Positions 1 through 8,008 of a DNA stretch of 32,056 nucleotides are shown here, in pieces. The DNA comes from Deltaproteobacteria bacterium (GTDB taxonomy: Bacteria > Desulfobacterota > Dissulfuribacteria > Dissulfuribacterales > QOAL01). Made by a program: the position numbers and the translations under genes. The stretch lies in the NCBI GenBank assembly GCA_015494395.1, contig WGBG01000008.1, forward strand, positions 1 to 32,056, read 5' to 3'. The notes beneath the pieces were generated by a model. That model saw only the letters and a program-made list of their open reading frames with translations. It was not told the origin of the DNA and did not search any database. Every line of letters starts with the position of its first letter. The stretch's first letter is position 1.

Positions 1-1
1 C

Positions 2-20
2 AGATGTGTATAAGAGACAG
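2..20 (+). other. Tn5/Nextera mosaic-end adapter sequence (assembly artefact)
   Basis: Bases 2-20 read AGATGTGTATAAGAGACAG, the 19-bp Tn5 mosaic end used in Nextera libraries. It sits at the contig edge and is best read as untrimmed adapter, not genomic DNA. Sequence immediately next to it may be chimeric or low quality. Confidence 0.95.
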
Positions 21-223
21 ACGTAATGCTGCATCTGCCTTACGGCATCATGAGCGCTTCTGCCAGGACGGAATCCGAAACTGAACTCTGAAAAGCATGG
101 CTTAAATACAGGGGTTAATATCTGGAGAAGCGCCTGCTGGATTACCCGGTCCATTACCGTGGGAATACCGAGCAGGCGTTTCCCGCCATTCCGTCGACTC
201 ACAGCTTTGCACTCGGGCTTCCT
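21..223 (-). pseudogene. Group II intron reverse transcriptase/maturase fragment (LtrA-like)
   Basis: Read on the minus strand, this stretch encodes about 67 residues containing GGKRLLGIPTVMDRVIQQAL followed by FGFRPGRSAHDAV. These are the conserved finger/palm motifs of group II intron reverse transcriptases. The frame is closed upstream by a TGA at 224-226, and the residues just before GGKR (CKAVSRRN) depart from the usual IPKPxGG pattern. The N-terminal part of the family is therefore missing. The rest of the protein would lie beyond the contig edge. It could be a 5'-truncated relic or a copy broken at assembly; the family call is secure, its intactness is not. Confidence 0.85.
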
Positions 224-266
224 TCAGACATCACCTCACGGCAATGCCCTTGCCGTCGGCTAGTAG

Positions 267-350
267 TTTATGATAGAAAGATTCTATCAGTGGTTCAGCT
301 ACAGAGGACTTTCACCTCATAAGCTCATGCCCATGACGGGCGTACACAAT
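267..350 (+). repeat. Dispersed repeat, copy A
   Basis: About 84 bases, including CATGCCCATGACGGGCGTAC at its right end, recur in diverged form at 15083-15162. The two share the ATGATAGAAA start, an ACTTTCA-like centre and the GGGCGTACACAA end. A 46-codon frame runs from 270 to 410, but the second copy does not preserve it, so I treat this as non-coding repeat. In both places it lies beside mobile-element debris. Confidence 0.65.
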
Positions 351-410
351 GCGCTTCACCTGACCGCCATTCCGCTGCGCCCTTTGGGCTTGCTCCATGG
401 CAGCAGGTGA

Positions 411-635
411 ATTCTGACGTTCGGTGTATCGAAAAAGGTCAGTATCTCAACCATACCGTTTTCAAGGATTTTAGCCAGGCAGGCAATGGCATTTTCAAGT
501 ATATAAAGCAGTATTACAATCGTCGCAGAAGGCATTCCGCCAATGGATGGCAGTCACCATCAGAATATGAAGAACATTGGTTTAAACTGCAAAAAAGCGG
601 CTTAACTGGGTCTGCACAATTTCGGGGTAGGTTCA
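411..635 (+). pseudogene. IS3-family transposase OrfB C-terminal remnant with right end
   Basis: The frame around 458-590 encodes GIFKYIKQYYNRRRRHSANG then WQSPSEYEEHW, the typical C-terminal tail of IS3-family OrfB integrases after the catalytic Glu. The DDE core is absent. The same tail occurs inverted at 14871-14938, where it ends in LQKAV and a stop. Here one extra A in the run near 594 shifts the frame past the stop. The IS right end follows (608-635, GGGTCTGCACAATTTCGGGG then TAGGTTCA). It is a decayed, non-functional relic ending about 30 bases before aroE's stop codon. Confidence 0.8.
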
Positions 636-662
636 GGTTATCCGTAGGCTGCACCTTGCATA

Positions 663-1475
663 TTAAGCAAACCGGCTGTAAAGAATCTTTTCCATTACAT
701 TAATAGGCGCTTTCCTACCAGTCCAAAACTCAAATTGAGACACTGCCTGCAAAAGCAACATCCTAAGTCCATTAATCGTCACGCAACCTGCCTTTTCTGC
801 CTCATCAAGCAGTTTTGTCTTGAGAGGGGCGTAAACAATATCCATAACAATATTGAATCTTTCAAGAATTTCAGAAGGCACAGGAGTTTTGTGACTATCC
901 GGCTCCATGCCAACTGAAGTGGTATTTACAAGTATTTCACCCTCTATGTCCTTAATTTCATCAAGTCCGCTCCAGGAACAAGCAAACCGTTCAGCCAGTT
1001 TTTTCGCATTTTCAACTGTACGATTTACTAAATGGACAAATGCGCCTCGCTCTTTCAGCCCGGCGCATACTGCCCGCGCAGAGCCACCTGCCCCCAGCAC
1101 AACAGCCCGTTTTCCTTCAAGCTGTGTCTGCTCTTCAAGGGCCTTTACAGCACCGATCCAATCTGTATTGCCGCCCCAAAGACTGCCATTTCTGTTTACT
1201 AGGGTATTGACCGCACCTATTCTCCGGGCAACATCATCTACCTCATCAAGAAACTCCAGTATCTCAACCTTGTGCGGGATGGTCACCGAAAGCCCCTTAA
1301 TGCCCAGAGCCCTTATGCCTCGAACCGCAGAAGGCAGATCAGTAACATCAAAAGCCAGATAAACCGCATTGATACCAACGGCATCAAATGCTGCATTATG
1401 CATTGCAGGACTCAGGCTATGGTATACAGGATGGCCAATAATGCCATAAAGTGTTGTGAAGGCGTCAGGTTTCAT
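663..1475 (-). CDS. aroE: Shikimate dehydrogenase (NADP+)
   Basis: 270 aa, full length for the family. It reduces 3-dehydroshikimate to shikimate in the cytoplasmic chorismate pathway. Visible signatures: substrate-binding SLSPAMHN near residue 20, TIPHK with the catalytic Lys near 68, NTDWIG with the catalytic Asp near 105, the Rossmann loop GAGGSARAV near 128, an NRT NADP-phosphate-binding motif, and the C-terminal GLRMLLLQAV Gln helix. The ATG start is in the expected family position. The stop lies about 30 bases from an IS3 remnant, so the gene escaped disruption. It follows the aconitase gene on the same strand, but a terminator-like hairpin separates them. aroF, another step of the same pathway, lies 2.3 kb away on the other strand. 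Confidence 0.95.
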   Translation of the reverse strand: MKPDAFTTLYGIIGHPVYHSLSPAMHNAAFDAVGINAVYLAFDVTDLPSAVRGIRALGIKGLSVTIPHKVEILEFLDEVDDVARRIGAVNTLVNRNGSLWGGNTDWIGAVKALEEQTQLEGKRAVVLGAGGSARAVCAGLKERGAFVHLVNRTVENAKKLAERFACSWSGLDEIKDIEGEILVNTTSVGMEPDSHKTPVPSEILERFNIVMDIVYAPLKTKLLDEAEKAGCVTINGLRMLLLQAVSQFEFWTGRKAPINVMEKILYSRFA

Positions 1476-1489
1476 AGCATCTACAGATC

Positions 1490-1530
1490 AAAAAATAATG
1501 GCTGAACACAGAAACTCTTATGTTCAGCCA
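1490..1530 (-). terminator. Rho-independent terminator after the aconitase gene
   Basis: Arms TGGCTGAACA (1499-1508) and TGTTCAGCCA (1521-1530) pair perfectly around a 12-base loop. On the minus strand the stem is followed by TTATTTTTT. It sits between the aconitase stop and the aroE start, so aroE probably needs its own promoter or read-through. Confidence 0.7.
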
Positions 1531-1548
1531 AAGAATCAAACCCTGAAA

Positions 1549-3489
1549 TCAGGATTCCTGTGCACCAATCTTTGCCCTGACCCAGTTAAGCAGACTTCCG
1601 GCCCCCAGAATCAGCCTGTCACGCTCTGAAAGGTCGAGTTTTGCCTGAATTGTCTGATCACTTCCAATCTTTACCGTAACCGTGTCAGAACCGCTCAGAA
1701 GCGCTGCCCTGATACCAGGAATTGTAATCTCTGCACCCTGTTCAACCTTGTCATAATCAGCAGGATCGGCAAATGTCATGGGAACAATTCCAAAATTTAC
1801 AAGATTTGCCTTGTGAATCCTGGCAAAGCTCTTGACCAGCTTGGCACGCACTCCAAGATACCTTGGGGCAAGAGCAGCATGTTCCCTTGATGAACCCTGC
1901 CCGTAATTTTCTCCCCCAATAATTATGACAGAACCGGCCTGCTGCGCCCGGCTGGGAAATTCCGGATCAATGGCAGAGAAGACATATTCACTGATTGCAG
2001 GAATATTGCTTCTCAGAGGCAGAATTTTGCTTCCTGCAGGCATGATATGATCAGTAGTTATATTGTCACCCACCTTCAGGATAGCCGCAGCCTTCAGATC
2101 ATCCGGCAGAGGATCAAAATCAGGAAGCGGCTTTATATTGGGCCCGCGAAGCACCTCAACACCTGTGCCGTCTTCAGGCGGAGGAATAATGCCGTTATCA
2201 TTTATAATATATTTATCAGGAAGGCTCACAACAGGGGCATCACCCAGCTCACGAGGGTCTGTAATCTTGCCGGTAATGGCTGCAGCAACCGCCACCTCAG
2301 GAGAGCAAAGATAGACCTTGTCATCTTTTGTGCCGCTCCTTCCCGGGAAATTCCTTGTAAAGGTACGCATTGAGATTGTACCTGTTGCAGGGGCCTGTCC
2401 CATTCCTATGCAGCCAAGGCATCCGCACTGATGAATCCTTGCCCCGCAGTGAATAAGATGCCTGAGTGCACCTGCTGCATCAGCGTTTTCAAGCACCTGA
2501 CGGCTTCCCGGATTGATTTCAAAACTGACAGACCTATCAATCTCCCTGTCTTTTAACGCCTCTGCCGCAAGGACAATATCCCGGTACGATGAATTGGCGC
2601 ATGAACCGATTATCACCTGGGAAACCGGCTGGCCTGCAACCTCACTGACCTTTTTTACATTATCTGGTGAGGATGGGCATGCCACCATGGGCTCAAGTTC
2701 ATCAAGGTTTATCTCAATTAGGTCGGCATAGGTCACATTGTCATCTGCAACAAGCTCAACCCACTGTTCTTCCCTGCCCTGGCTTTCAAGGAATTTGCGT
2801 GTTACGGTATCTGATGGAAAAACAGTTCCTGTAGCACCCAGTTCTGTGCCGATATTTGCAATTGCCGCCCTGTCGGTAACAGAAAGGGTCTCAACACCAG
2901 GGCCAAAATACTCCATCACCCTGCCAACGCCTCCCTTGACCGAAAGCTGCCTCAAAAGCTCAAGGATCACATCCTTTGGAGATACCCAGGGCTGAAGGCT
3001 TCCTGTAAGTTTTACACCTACTACAAGAGGCATGTTAAGGTGGAAGGGCTCTCCTGCCATTGCCATGGCAACATCAAGCCCGCCAGCACCCATTGCAAGC
3101 ATGCCGCAACCACCGGCAGTGGGGGTATGGCTGTCAGACCCAAGCAGGGTTTTGCTCGGCCTTGCAAAGCGTTCCAGGTGAACCTGGTGGCATATTCCAT
3201 TCCCTGGTCTTGAGAACTGGATACCGAATTTTGCTGCTATGGACTGCAGAAAACGGTGGTCATCAGCGTTTCTGAAATCGGACTGAAGCAGATTATGGTC
3301 AACATAGCTAACAGAAAGCTCTGTTTTTACCCTTGGAATTCCAATTGCTTCAAATTCAAGGTATGCCATTGTTCCTGTGGCATCCTGTGTCAGGGTCTGG
3401 TCAATCCTGATGGCAATGGGGCTTCCTGGAACCATCTCACCTTCCACCAGGTGCTCTGCAATTATCTTCTCGGTAACGGTCAAACCCAT
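1549..3489 (-). CDS. Aconitate hydratase (prokaryotic short monomeric type)
   Basis: 646 aa, shorter than AcnA (about 890) and matching the separate prokaryotic aconitase group. It interconverts citrate and isocitrate using a [4Fe-4S] cluster. The likely cluster cysteines are C297 in IGSCANSS and C357/C360 in CGCLGC. Further signatures are LLGSDSHTPTAGG near 115 and, in the C-terminal swivel domain, TTDHIMPAG and GGENYGQGSSREHAAL. The start is fixed by a GGAG ribosome site just upstream of the ATG at 3489. A 3-isopropylmalate or homoaconitate role is possible in this superfamily, but the joined four-domain layout favours aconitase. No other TCA-cycle gene is adjacent. The 3' end is followed by a terminator hairpin. 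Confidence 0.9.
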   Translation of the reverse strand: MGLTVTEKIIAEHLVEGEMVPGSPIAIRIDQTLTQDATGTMAYLEFEAIGIPRVKTELSVSYVDHNLLQSDFRNADDHRFLQSIAAKFGIQFSRPGNGICHQVHLERFARPSKTLLGSDSHTPTAGGCGMLAMGAGGLDVAMAMAGEPFHLNMPLVVGVKLTGSLQPWVSPKDVILELLRQLSVKGGVGRVMEYFGPGVETLSVTDRAAIANIGTELGATGTVFPSDTVTRKFLESQGREEQWVELVADDNVTYADLIEINLDELEPMVACPSSPDNVKKVSEVAGQPVSQVIIGSCANSSYRDIVLAAEALKDREIDRSVSFEINPGSRQVLENADAAGALRHLIHCGARIHQCGCLGCIGMGQAPATGTISMRTFTRNFPGRSGTKDDKVYLCSPEVAVAAAITGKITDPRELGDAPVVSLPDKYIINDNGIIPPPEDGTGVEVLRGPNIKPLPDFDPLPDDLKAAAILKVGDNITTDHIMPAGSKILPLRSNIPAISEYVFSAIDPEFPSRAQQAGSVIIIGGENYGQGSSREHAALAPRYLGVRAKLVKSFARIHKANLVNFGIVPMTFADPADYDKVEQGAEITIPGIRAALLSGSDTVTVKIGSDQTIQAKLDLSERDRLILGAGSLLNWVRAKIGAQES

Positions 3490-3512
3490 AAATTACTCCT
3501 TACAAATTACAA

Positions 3513-3550
3513 AACTTTCATGAATGGGGTTTCCCCCTGACATGAAAGTT
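3513..3550. repeat. Long imperfect hairpin in the acn-aroF intergenic region
   Basis: Outer arms AACTTTCATG (3513-3522) and CATGAAAGTT (3541-3550) are perfect inverted repeats. An inner GGGG-TTT-CCCC stem lies between them. It is 24 bases upstream of the aconitase start, inside the probable leader. It could be a 5'-UTR structure or a small palindromic repeat. The rest of 3490-3809 is low-complexity A/T-rich sequence with repeats of GAGCTTTCAGC type and the aroF promoter. Confidence 0.55.
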
Positions 3551-3715
3551 GGCTCAAAATTCAAAATTGGAAGCTGAAAGCAGACATGGCTTCTTTATAC
3601 TTTGAGCCTTGAGCTTTCAGCTTTGAGCTATTTTCCCGGTAAACCTATGTCAAAACCCGGCCTCAGTCAACATTGATAATGGATATAATCAGGCCCAAAA
3701 ATCGCAACATGGTTG

Positions 3716-3744
3716 TTGACCAGCCGTGGTCACGGTGGTAAAAA
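3716..3744 (+). promoter_or_regulatory. Candidate sigma-70 promoter for aroF, with a palindrome in the spacer
   Basis: TTGACC (3716-3721), a 17-base spacer and TAAAAA (3739-3744) lie about 65 bases before the aroF start. The spacer contains CCGTG-GT-CACGG, a short perfect inverted repeat that could be a repressor site. Assignment rests on consensus match only. Confidence 0.4.
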
Positions 3745-3809
3745 TCAAAAAAAATTATAGTAGGCTCAATATATGTCGATAATAGAGGAGAGGAACGTAA
3801 GTTTTAATC

Positions 3810-4943
3810 ATGATTATTATTTTCAAAACAGATGTCGGCCCCGATGGGGAAGAGATTACCAGAATAAAAGAATTCCTTGAAAATTTTCCGGGCGTAAACC
3901 TGAAACTCGTGGAATTTGAGGGGGAAACCCGTACGGTACGGGAGATGCACCTGATCGGCCCAACCCACAACATACCGGAGGAGGTTGTGGGGGCAATGAA
4001 GGGGGTGGAAAAGGTTGTCAGGGTCTCCACCAAGTACCGGCAGATTGGAAGGCACGATGTGAACTTCGTGCCGGTAGGATTTGAATATAACGGAATAAAA
4101 TTTGATCAGGAGGGCCTGCAGGTATTTGCCGGTCCCTGTGCCGTGGACACTCCTGAAAACGTAGAGGCAACATTCAAATTTTTGCAATCCATCGGCCTTA
4201 CCACTGCACGTATGGGCGCATACAAGCCCCGTACAAGCCCCTATGATTTCCAGGGGCATGGCAGGGAGTGCCTTCCGTGGGTCTTTGAGCTTGCCGGGAA
4301 GTATGGCATCAAGGCCATAGCAATGGAAGTGCTCAGGGAACAGCACATTGACGAGATACAGGAAGAACTTGAAAAGGCAGGCAAACCAACCGGTGTAGTG
4401 CTGCAAATTGGAACCAGAAATGCCCAGAATTTCGAGCTGTTAAAGCAGGTAGGCATGCAGCAGGAGATGCCGGTCCTTTACAAGCGTGGTATGGGACTTA
4501 CCATTGAAGAATCCCTTAACGCATGCGAGTATATTGCAAGTGGCGGTAACAGGAATATCATATTCTGCCTCAGGGGTGTAAAATCCCAGATGGGTGCACC
4601 ACACCGAAACCTTGTTGACTTTGCCCATGTTCCTGTGATACAGAGACTTACAAGGCTGCCGGTCTGCATTGACCCCAGCCATTCGGTAGGCTCCAAAGAC
4701 TATGCACCCAATGGACTCATGGACATATTCCATGTTGCAGCCCAGGGTGTTATAGCCGGAGCCAATATGATCCTTGTGGAATGCCATCCGGAACCTGAAA
4801 GTGCCTGGTGCGATGGTCATCAGTCACTTACCTTCAGGGAGCTGGAGCAGTTCATGCAGGATGTGGAAATAGTACAGGAAGCCTTTAGAAAAAGAGTGGA
4901 GGTCTTTTCTCAAGGCTTGGTCAAGGAAATGACAGGGGAGTAA
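3810..4943 (+). CDS. aroF: 3-deoxy-7-phosphoheptulonate (DAHP) synthase, type I-beta, with N-terminal regulatory domain
   Basis: 377 aa. It condenses phosphoenolpyruvate with erythrose 4-phosphate, the first step of aromatic amino-acid synthesis. Residues 1 to about 80 form the small ferredoxin-like domain seen in Thermotoga-type enzymes, which mediates feedback control. The barrel follows with FAGPCAVDT near 107, YKPRTSPYDFQG, CLRGVKSQMG and DPSHSVGSKD, which supply PEP and metal ligands. The usual GPCSVE is GPCAVD here, a conservative variant. The ATG at 3810 is preceded by a purine-rich GGAGAGGAACG about 12 bases away, a rather long spacing. The gene is divergent from the aconitase gene and monocistronic as far as seen. 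Confidence 0.93.
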   Translation: MIIIFKTDVGPDGEEITRIKEFLENFPGVNLKLVEFEGETRTVREMHLIGPTHNIPEEVVGAMKGVEKVVRVSTKYRQIGRHDVNFVPVGFEYNGIKFDQEGLQVFAGPCAVDTPENVEATFKFLQSIGLTTARMGAYKPRTSPYDFQGHGRECLPWVFELAGKYGIKAIAMEVLREQHIDEIQEELEKAGKPTGVVLQIGTRNAQNFELLKQVGMQQEMPVLYKRGMGLTIEESLNACEYIASGGNRNIIFCLRGVKSQMGAPHRNLVDFAHVPVIQRLTRLPVCIDPSHSVGSKDYAPNGLMDIFHVAAQGVIAGANMILVECHPEPESAWCDGHQSLTFRELEQFMQDVEIVQEAFRKRVEVFSQGLVKEMTGE

Positions 4944-5066
4944 AAACCAACCCGTATAAAAAGGAGGTGATGAAACAAAACAGACTATTTATCAAGCCTT
5001 ATGTTCATGCTGTGTAAAAAATTATCAAATTCAGAGGATTTTATTTAAACAGGAGGGATACCTAAC

Positions 5067-6707
5067 ATGAAGAAAATTCTCACTATTATCACGTGTTTTT
5101 TTGCTGCCGTTGCATTTGCAGGACTTGCACAGGCAGGGCCAGGGTCAGTTGAGGTACAGACCCTTGGTGATATTACAATCAAGATGGGTGCTCAGGTAAG
5201 GCTGGTTCCCACATCTGAAGTTCACAGGGACTTTGGTATTTCTGACAAACTGAACTCAACGCAGGAAGAGAAAGCATCAAAAATTATGAGGGGTGCTTAC
5301 CTCAGCACCAGGGCCCACCTCACTGAGGCTGGCGGTGCAGTTAAGGATAACTACATCCGTGGCGAAAACAGGCTCTTCTTCAACTTTGCCCACGATCAGG
5401 ATTGGGATGTTTACTTTGCCCTTGAATCCGACACCACTCTTGACAGAGCCAGTGTTGACAGGACAGACTTTGCATCAGGTAAACAGTCCCAGCAGTTTGG
5501 TATTGAGCGCCTGAATGCATCTTTCAACCTGCCCTGGATCAACTCCCGCCTGAACGGTGGTTGGGATGTTAAGGCTACCGACGTCAAATTCGGTGGTATG
5601 GTTTATGGCGATGATGACCCCGGCATAGGCATTACCGGATGCGCCAACAACTTCTCCTGGTCTGCCTGGTATATCAAGAAGGATGAATCTGAAGCTGGAT
5701 ATACCCCCAATGACACAAAATATAATTCAAGCACTGGTGAATTTGATAACGTAAATAACACAAATGCTATCAACACACCAGTTCAGGACTATGATCATGA
5801 TAGAACCTTCATTTTTGGTAAATTAGGCTACACTTTTGGTGGAAGCTTTGTGGAAGGTTTCTACATGTGGGATCATAACGACCTTGAGGCAAACGGAGAT
5901 GCTACATATGTGGACAGGCACTTCTTTGGGATTAATTACAAAGGTGACTATGGCATCTTCAAGCCTCTGGCAGAGATCGCATATGTAACCGGTGATGTTG
6001 ATAATATCGGGGCCAAACTCGACAAGAATGATGCTGACATCAGTTCAGTAGCTTTATATGCCGATCTTCTGGTAGATCTCCATGAATATGTTGGTTTGAA
6101 AAAATTCAATGCCCATATCGGTGGCTACTACCTCCAGGGTGATGGTGATCCTTCTGATGACAAACTTAGAGGCTTTACTCCTGCAGTTGGTATAACCAGG
6201 TTTACCCCGAGGTATGGAAGTGAACAGAGCATTGTACATGACGGCAACCCGATTTTCGGACAGGTTCTGTACAGCATGTTCCCTGCCTACTACGGCACTG
6301 TATATGGTGGCGGCATCAATGGCGGTGCTGCTCTGAACAACCCTGGCTTTGAGATGATCGGTGGTGGTGTTGATGCTCAAATTGGAGAGTTTACCTACAT
6401 CACACACGTTATGGCAATGTGGTTCCAGCAGTCAACCGCTGTTGAATACTATTTTGCTCAGGCCGGCGTTACCGGTGACGTTGACATCGACTCCTTCATG
6501 GGCGTTGAGTGGAACCATGAGCTCCGCTACAAAATCTACAAGAATGTTACCCTCAAGGGGGGCATGGCATTCCTGTTCCCCGGCTCAGGTGCCAAGGATA
6601 TTACCCAGGCATACAACGCTTATGGCGAGGGCGTTGATTTTGAGGATGCAGACGATTCTTCCAAAGTCTCAATGCGTTTCGCTGCTGAGCTTCTCTGGTT
6701 CTTTTAA
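5067..6707 (+). CDS. Outer-membrane beta-barrel porin
   Basis: 546 aa. Residues 1-23 are a clear Sec signal peptide: MKK, a hydrophobic core, then AQA before Gly24. The mature protein is rich in Gly, Asp, aromatic and alternating polar residues, and it ends in RFAAELLWFF. That terminal aromatic is the signal recognised by the outer-membrane assembly machinery. Together these indicate a trimeric or monomeric diffusion porin. The substrate cannot be told. The start has a strong AGGAGGG site, and a strong terminator lies 57 bases downstream, so the gene is a single transcription unit. No close neighbour suggests a specific transport role. Similar lone porin genes in Deltaproteobacteria are usually general porins, but that is inference. 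Confidence 0.85.
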   Translation: MKKILTIITCFFAAVAFAGLAQAGPGSVEVQTLGDITIKMGAQVRLVPTSEVHRDFGISDKLNSTQEEKASKIMRGAYLSTRAHLTEAGGAVKDNYIRGENRLFFNFAHDQDWDVYFALESDTTLDRASVDRTDFASGKQSQQFGIERLNASFNLPWINSRLNGGWDVKATDVKFGGMVYGDDDPGIGITGCANNFSWSAWYIKKDESEAGYTPNDTKYNSSTGEFDNVNNTNAINTPVQDYDHDRTFIFGKLGYTFGGSFVEGFYMWDHNDLEANGDATYVDRHFFGINYKGDYGIFKPLAEIAYVTGDVDNIGAKLDKNDADISSVALYADLLVDLHEYVGLKKFNAHIGGYYLQGDGDPSDDKLRGFTPAVGITRFTPRYGSEQSIVHDGNPIFGQVLYSMFPAYYGTVYGGGINGGAALNNPGFEMIGGGVDAQIGEFTYITHVMAMWFQQSTAVEYYFAQAGVTGDVDIDSFMGVEWNHELRYKIYKNVTLKGGMAFLFPGSGAKDITQAYNAYGEGVDFEDADDSSKVSMRFAAELLWFF

Positions 6708-6763
6708 GCCGCTGGAAGTAACATTGCCGCAATACGTTGTGGCGAGTTAAAACGTAAAGCAAG

Positions 6764-6797
6764 CCCGCTGGTTCAAAACTGGACCAGCGGGTTTTTT
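6764..6797 (+). terminator. Rho-independent terminator of the porin gene
   Basis: Arms CCCGCTGGT and ACCAGCGGG (6764-6791) form a GC-rich stem followed directly by TTTTTT (6792-6797). It is the clearest intrinsic terminator in the window. Confidence 0.92.
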
Positions 6798-6857
6798 CTT
6801 TCCCCTCCTTACTCGCAAACAGATTGCTACATCCAAACCGTTTTCAATAATCAAGAT

Positions 6858-6886
6858 TTGACTTGTCTTATTTATGATGTTATAAG
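6858..6886 (+). promoter_or_regulatory. Sigma-70 promoter of the rrf2-DUF4492 unit
   Basis: TTGACT (6858-6863), a 17-base spacer and TATAAG (6881-6886) match consensus well, about 80 bases before the rrf2 start. Just downstream, GGGT and ACCC flank an A/T-rich centre (about 6899-6917), a possible regulator-binding site in the transcript leader. The operator idea is speculative. Confidence 0.65.
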
Positions 6887-6966
6887 AGTAATTATATCGG
6901 GTAAATCTTTTTGACCCAAATTGAGCTATTTAACAAATAAAATCAAACATACAGGAATTTCACAAA

Positions 6967-7389
6967 ATGAGATTAACGCGAGCAGGTGAATACGCAGTAC
7001 GATGCGTAGTTTACCTTTCAAATGCTGGACGCGATGTCCTTGTCAGCAGAAAAGAAATTGCAGCAAAGGCAGATATCCCGGCGCAATTTCTTGCTAAAAT
7101 AGCACAGGAGCTTGCCAAGGCAGGGATTATAGAAATCAGACAGGGAGTTCGCGGGGGGTTTATTCTTATCAAGGACCCCCAGGATATAACTCTCCTTGAT
7201 ATAGTAGAAACCATGATAGGCGAAATATACCTTAACGACTGCGTTTGCAGGCCAGGCTCATGTGATGCCAGCTCTACATGTTCTGTACACAGGGTGTGGC
7301 AACATGCAAGAAACCAGTTAAGAGAAACTTTGGGGTCGGTAACGTTTGACGATCTAATCAACGAAGGGGCATGTTTTCCACCAACATGA
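6967..7389 (+). CDS. Rrf2-family transcriptional regulator with Fe-S cysteine set
   Basis: 140 aa, normal for the family. Residues 1-65 form the winged helix (MRLTRAGEYAVRCVVYL..., recognition part ADIPAQFLAKIAQEL, wing RQGVRGGF). The C-terminal loop has C92, C94, C99 and C105 plus H108. C94-x4-C99-x5-C105 is the spacing of NsrR-type [Fe-S] sensors, and a His three residues after the last Cys is also present in IscR. It probably senses NO, oxygen or Fe-S status. It is followed after 22 bases by the DUF4492 gene and then cydAB, so control of the bd oxidase is the natural guess. It may also repress itself. The exact signal cannot be decided from sequence. Confidence 0.88.
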   Translation: MRLTRAGEYAVRCVVYLSNAGRDVLVSRKEIAAKADIPAQFLAKIAQELAKAGIIEIRQGVRGGFILIKDPQDITLLDIVETMIGEIYLNDCVCRPGSCDASSTCSVHRVWQHARNQLRETLGSVTFDDLINEGACFPPT

Positions 7390-7411
7390 TGCTTTCCGGG
7401 GTAATATTTTA

Positions 7412-7636
7412 ATGCCGAATCTGATAAAAGAAATAACATCCTTTTATCTTCAAGGTTTCCGCTCAATGACCTTGGGGAAAACCCTTTGGAAGATCATCAT
7501 TATCAAGCTCATAATCATATTCTGCGTGATAAAGGTTTATATCTGTCCGGATTACCTGCATACAAGTTTCAATACTGACAGAGAACGGGCAGAGCATGTA
7601 TTTGCTGAAATAACAGCTGCAGAGGCGAAACATTAG
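7412..7636 (+). CDS. DUF4492-type small membrane protein linked to cytochrome bd
   Basis: 74 aa. The segment FYLQGFRSMTLGKTLWKIII followed by a hydrophobic stretch to about residue 45 matches my recollection of DUF4492: a single-membrane-helix protein with FYxxGFxxMtlGktLWxIIxiKL, often encoded next to cydA in Bacteroidetes and some Proteobacteria. After the helix comes PDYLHTSFNTDRERAEHVFA, a short polar tail. Its function is unknown; an assembly or accessory role for the bd oxidase is inferred from position. It lies between rrf2 and cydA, but a 222-bp mobile element (7761-7982) now separates it from cydA. The family call comes from motif memory, with no search run. Confidence 0.75.
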   Translation: MPNLIKEITSFYLQGFRSMTLGKTLWKIIIIKLIIIFCVIKVYICPDYLHTSFNTDRERAEHVFAEITAAEAKH

Positions 7637-7760
7637 GAAACCTTAAGGATTCGCAAACAGGAGTTGGGGAACCAGCAAAAAATCTTTGCGCTCTCAGTGC
7701 TCTCTGCAATTCAGCTTTTATGTCTCTTTATTAGACTTTCAGCCTTAGGCTGTTGCCACG

Positions 7761-7982
7761 GTATCTATTCAGCGTAGTAAATGGTCTTGTTTTGGAGTGA
7801 CTCTGAAGAATTTCGTAGTTTTTCTTGGCGAAACGCAGCCATAAAATCGCGTTTGTCTGAGCGAGGTAGGAGCGAGTTTCGCGATTTTGGCGTAGCAAGC
7901 TTTAGAAAAACAAGAAATTATTCACCGGAACGGAAAAACAAGACCATTTACGAACCATTCTGTTAATACGCTGAACAGTTAC
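7761..7982. mobile_element. MITE-like element M1, copy 1, between DUF4492 and cydA
   Basis: The ends are inverted repeats: GTATCTATTCAGCGT at the left and, read from the right end inward, GTAACTGTTCAGCGT. The arms also share GTAAATGGTCTTGTTTT in inverted orientation (7776-7793 and 7934-7951). The flanks TTGCCACG (7753-7760) and TTGTCACG (7983-7990) look like an 8-bp target duplication with one mismatch. The interior holds more inverted segments around AAAATCGCG / CGCGATTTT. A 61-codon frame spans it, but the frame follows the palindromes and has no ribosome site, so it is not called. A second copy is at 13783-14161. The element ends 26 bases before cydA. The remainder of 7637-7760 holds no gene that I can see. 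Confidence 0.8.
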
Positions 7983-8008
7983 TTGTCACGTTAAATGGAG
8001 GTGCCAAC

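Noticed and set aside
907-1362. 151-codon plus-strand frame antisense to aroE
   Set aside because: It is the Ser/Arg/Pro-rich shadow of a conserved gene on the other strand, as are similar long antisense frames over acn, serA and murJ.
4970-5017. 15-codon leader peptide (MKQNRLFIKPYVHAV) after an AAGGAGGT site upstream of the porin
   Set aside because: The ribosome site is only 2 bases from the ATG, too close for good initiation, and the peptide shows no run of regulatory codons or attenuator stem.
4961-5066. Attenuator or riboswitch between aroF and the porin
   Set aside because: No stable stem-loop with a U-run was visible there.
7781-7966. 61-codon open frame upstream of cydA
   Set aside because: It lies entirely inside the palindromic element M1 and has no ribosome site; the second M1 copy is interrupted and does not keep the frame.
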